Below, one piece after another: positions 62,546-64,000 of a stretch of 64,000 nt of DNA; the first letter of the stretch is position 1; the number at the start of each line of letters is the position of its first letter. The stretch covers positions 1 to 64,000 of the forward strand of contig DGWC01000103.1 in assembly GCA_002395135.1 (NCBI GenBank), in the 5' to 3' direction. The notes beneath the pieces were generated by a model. It had not been told where the DNA came from and made no database searches. It saw only the letters and a program-made list of their open reading frames with translations. The stretch is from Prevotella sp. UBA4268 (lineage in GTDB: Bacteria > Bacteroidota > Bacteroidia > Bacteroidales > Bacteroidaceae). The position numbers and the translations under genes are program-made.

Positions 62546-63501
62546 GCCGTGCTGATAACCAAAAGACAAACGTAAGACCAGGCATGAGGGCTGCCAAGGC
62601 GCGGATTCTCATGCTCGTGCTGTTCTCGTTGCTGAACGTTGCGACTGGTATGGCTCAGGAACTGATGGCAAAAATAACCATCAATCACAATCAGATACAA
62701 GGTACCGATGCCAGCGTGTTTGAGAATCTGCAGCAAACCATGGAGCAGTTTATCAATGAACGCCAATGGACGGCATTGCAATTCCAGCAAAACGAGCGCA
62801 TCGTCTGCAATTTCAACATCACGGTTACCAAATACGACCAAAGCCAGAACCTGTTCACCTGCACGGCTCTTATCCAGGCAAACCGGCCTGTTTACAACAG
62901 TTCGTATACCACCACTCTGTATAACAACAGGGATGCCGACTTCAATTTTGAGTTTACACAGTTTGACCAGTTGAACTTCAACGAGGAGCAAATAGACAAC
63001 CAACTGACAGCCTTACTGGCTTACTATGCTTACCTGATTATCGGTATCAACCTGGATTCATTCGCTCCGATGGGTGGCGAAGAAATCCTGCAACAGTGCA
63101 TGAATCTGGTGAACAATGCTCAGAACCTGAGTTTTTCCGGATGGAAAGCATTCGACAACAGCAGAAACAGATTTGCCATCATCAACGACTATATGGAAGG
63201 AGCCATGCGCCCATTCCGCCAACTGCAATACGACTACTACCGGTCGGGACTTGACGAAATGGCAAACAACGTGGAACGAGGAAGGACAAACATCACCACA
63301 GCCCTGGAGAATGACCTGAAAAAGTGCCACGAAGACCGTCCACTTAGCATGCTGCCCCAGATTTGGACCGACTACAAGAAGGATGAACTTTCCAATATAT
63401 ATAAAGGTAAAGGCACGCAAAAGGAGAAAGAGAGCGTTTACGAAATACTGTTCTCTATCAACGCTTCTCAGAACAATTATTGGGAAAATATCAAGAAATA
63501 A
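62542..63501 (+). CDS. DUF4835 family periplasmic protein (named PorD in some annotations)
   Basis: 319 residues. The start at 62542 gives an extra 14-residue stretch before MRAAKARILMLVLFSLLNVATGMAQE, the probable signal peptide; a start at codon 14 (62581) would be as good. The mature part (ITINHNQIQGTDASVFENLQQTMEQFINERQWT and VTKYDQSQNLFTCTALIQANRPVYNSSYTT) matches DUF4835 of Bacteroidota. The family has been linked with type IX secretion under the name PorD; I cannot confirm that role here. Gene order coaBC-DUF4835-recN is common in the phylum. Confidence 0.8.
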   Translation: MSRADNQKTNVRPGMRAAKARILMLVLFSLLNVATGMAQELMAKITINHNQIQGTDASVFENLQQTMEQFINERQWTALQFQQNERIVCNFNITVTKYDQSQNLFTCTALIQANRPVYNSSYTTTLYNNRDADFNFEFTQFDQLNFNEEQIDNQLTALLAYYAYLIIGINLDSFAPMGGEEILQQCMNLVNNAQNLSFSGWKAFDNSRNRFAIINDYMEGAMRPFRQLQYDYYRSGLDEMANNVERGRTNITTALENDLKKCHEDRPLSMLPQIWTDYKKDELSNIYKGKGTQKEKESVYEILFSINASQNNYWENIKK

Positions 63502-64000
63502 ATGCTGAAACAACTATATATCAAGAATTTTACGCTGATAGACACACTGGACATCGTGTTTCGTCCAGGGTTTTCGGTTATCACAGGTGAAACAGGAGCC
63601 GGCAAAAGCATTATCCTGGGTGCCATTTCCCTGCTTTTGGGCCAGAGAGCCGATTCAAAGACCATCAAAAACGGCACCAACCGCTGCATCATTGAGGCTC
63701 ACTTCGATCTGAGCAACTATGACATGAGCCGGTTTTTCACTGACAATGACATCGAATATGATGCTGAAGACTGTATCTTGAGGCGCGAACTGACAAGCAG
63801 CGGCAAAAGCCGGGCATTCATCAACGACACTCCTGTTTCTTTGAATCAACTCAGAACGTTGGGACAGCAACTGGTGGACATTCACTCGCAACACCAGAAT
63901 CTGCTCCTGCAAGAAGAAGATTTCCAGTTGAATGTTGTTGATATCATTGCGAAAAACAAGCAAAGACTCAATGAATGCAAACAGCAATTCAAAGCATATC
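63502..64000 (+). CDS. recN: DNA repair ATPase RecN, N-terminal part (cut by window edge)
   Basis: 166 residues visible. MLKQLYIKNFTLIDTLDIVFRPGFSVITGETGAGKSII has the Walker A (GETGAGKS), followed by LLLGQRADSKTIKNG and VDIHSQHQNLLL, diagnostic for RecN (SMC-like family; full length about 550). It acts in double-strand break repair. Start directly after the DUF4835 stop. Confidence 0.93.
   Translation, partial: MLKQLYIKNFTLIDTLDIVFRPGFSVITGETGAGKSIILGAISLLLGQRADSKTIKNGTNRCIIEAHFDLSNYDMSRFFTDNDIEYDAEDCILRRELTSSGKSRAFINDTPVSLNQLRTLGQQLVDIHSQHQNLLLQEEDFQLNVVDIIAKNKQRLNECKQQFKAY

Overview
The window is chromosomal DNA of a Bacteroidota bacterium, most likely of the Prevotella group. Evidence: promoters of the Bacteroidota type (TTTG, 19-21 bp, TAnnTTTG) occur in many intergenic gaps; Bacteroidota-specific families are present (DUF4296, DUF3127, DUF4835, a T9SS-tail-like small protein, DksA-like protein next to lspA, class III fructose-bisphosphatase); and the CRISPR system is the large-Cas9 type II-C form common in this phylum. 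I could run no search, so the genus is inference.

Layout. 1-3.8 kb: 5' end of ppdK, an rRNA methyltransferase, a short FolK-like protein and a secreted M64 peptidase. 3.9-9.8 kb: a five-gene operon (DHDPS/NAL-type aldolase, Na+/solute symporter, iron alcohol dehydrogenase, PdxA2-like dehydrogenase, four-carbon acid-sugar kinase) that looks like uptake and breakdown of an unidentified sugar acid. 10-11.4 kb: gdhA. 11.6-17.3 kb (minus): ileS, dksA-like, lspA, DUF4296 lipoprotein, small conserved protein. 17.5-18.9 kb: ispE and a Nudix hydrolase, followed by an 815-bp non-coding island with 22-bp repeats. 19.7-23.1 kb (minus): an apparent operon of small secreted protein, L,D-transpeptidase, ECF sigma factor, anti-sigma-like protein and CpxP-like protein. 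23.1-27.4 kb (minus): mazG, lipoprotein, rnz; a flavin reductase; an MltF-like lytic transglycosylase. 27.6-30.9 kb: hisGDC. 31-37 kb (minus): C69 dipeptidase, M23 peptidase, nadC, cstA and a beta-barrel protein. 37.1-44.6 kb: GHL10 glycosidase, purU, hisH-A-F-IE, an FtsE-like ATPase and lysC; hisB is not in the window. 44.6-50.1 kb: lysA, two glycosyltransferase-like genes and fbp. 50.1-50.4 kb: a second 22-bp repeat array. 50.4-58.4 kb: HU-like gene and a complete type II-C CRISPR-Cas locus. 58.6-64 kb: DUF3127 protein (minus), then dnaN, DnaQ-like exonuclease, coaBC, DUF4835 and the start of recN.

The CRISPR locus is the most interesting region. It has cas9 (1543 codons), cas1, cas2 and an array of 18 repeats plus one degenerate repeat with 18 spacers. 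A gene for the tracrRNA can be read on the minus strand between the HU-like gene and cas9: a promoter, an anti-repeat nearly fully complementary to the repeat, and a terminator hairpin that overlaps the HU-like stop codon. Read on the minus strand, each repeat contains GTTG, 19 bp, TATCTTTG, which fits the Bacteroidota promoter, so every spacer seems to have its own promoter and the array should be transcribed opposite to the cas genes. A symmetrical terminator lies between cas2 and the array and could stop transcription from both sides.

A second unexplained pattern is a 22-bp-phased, nearly palindromic unit (core close to AAAACCTATGGTTTTG) found in two distant intergenic regions.
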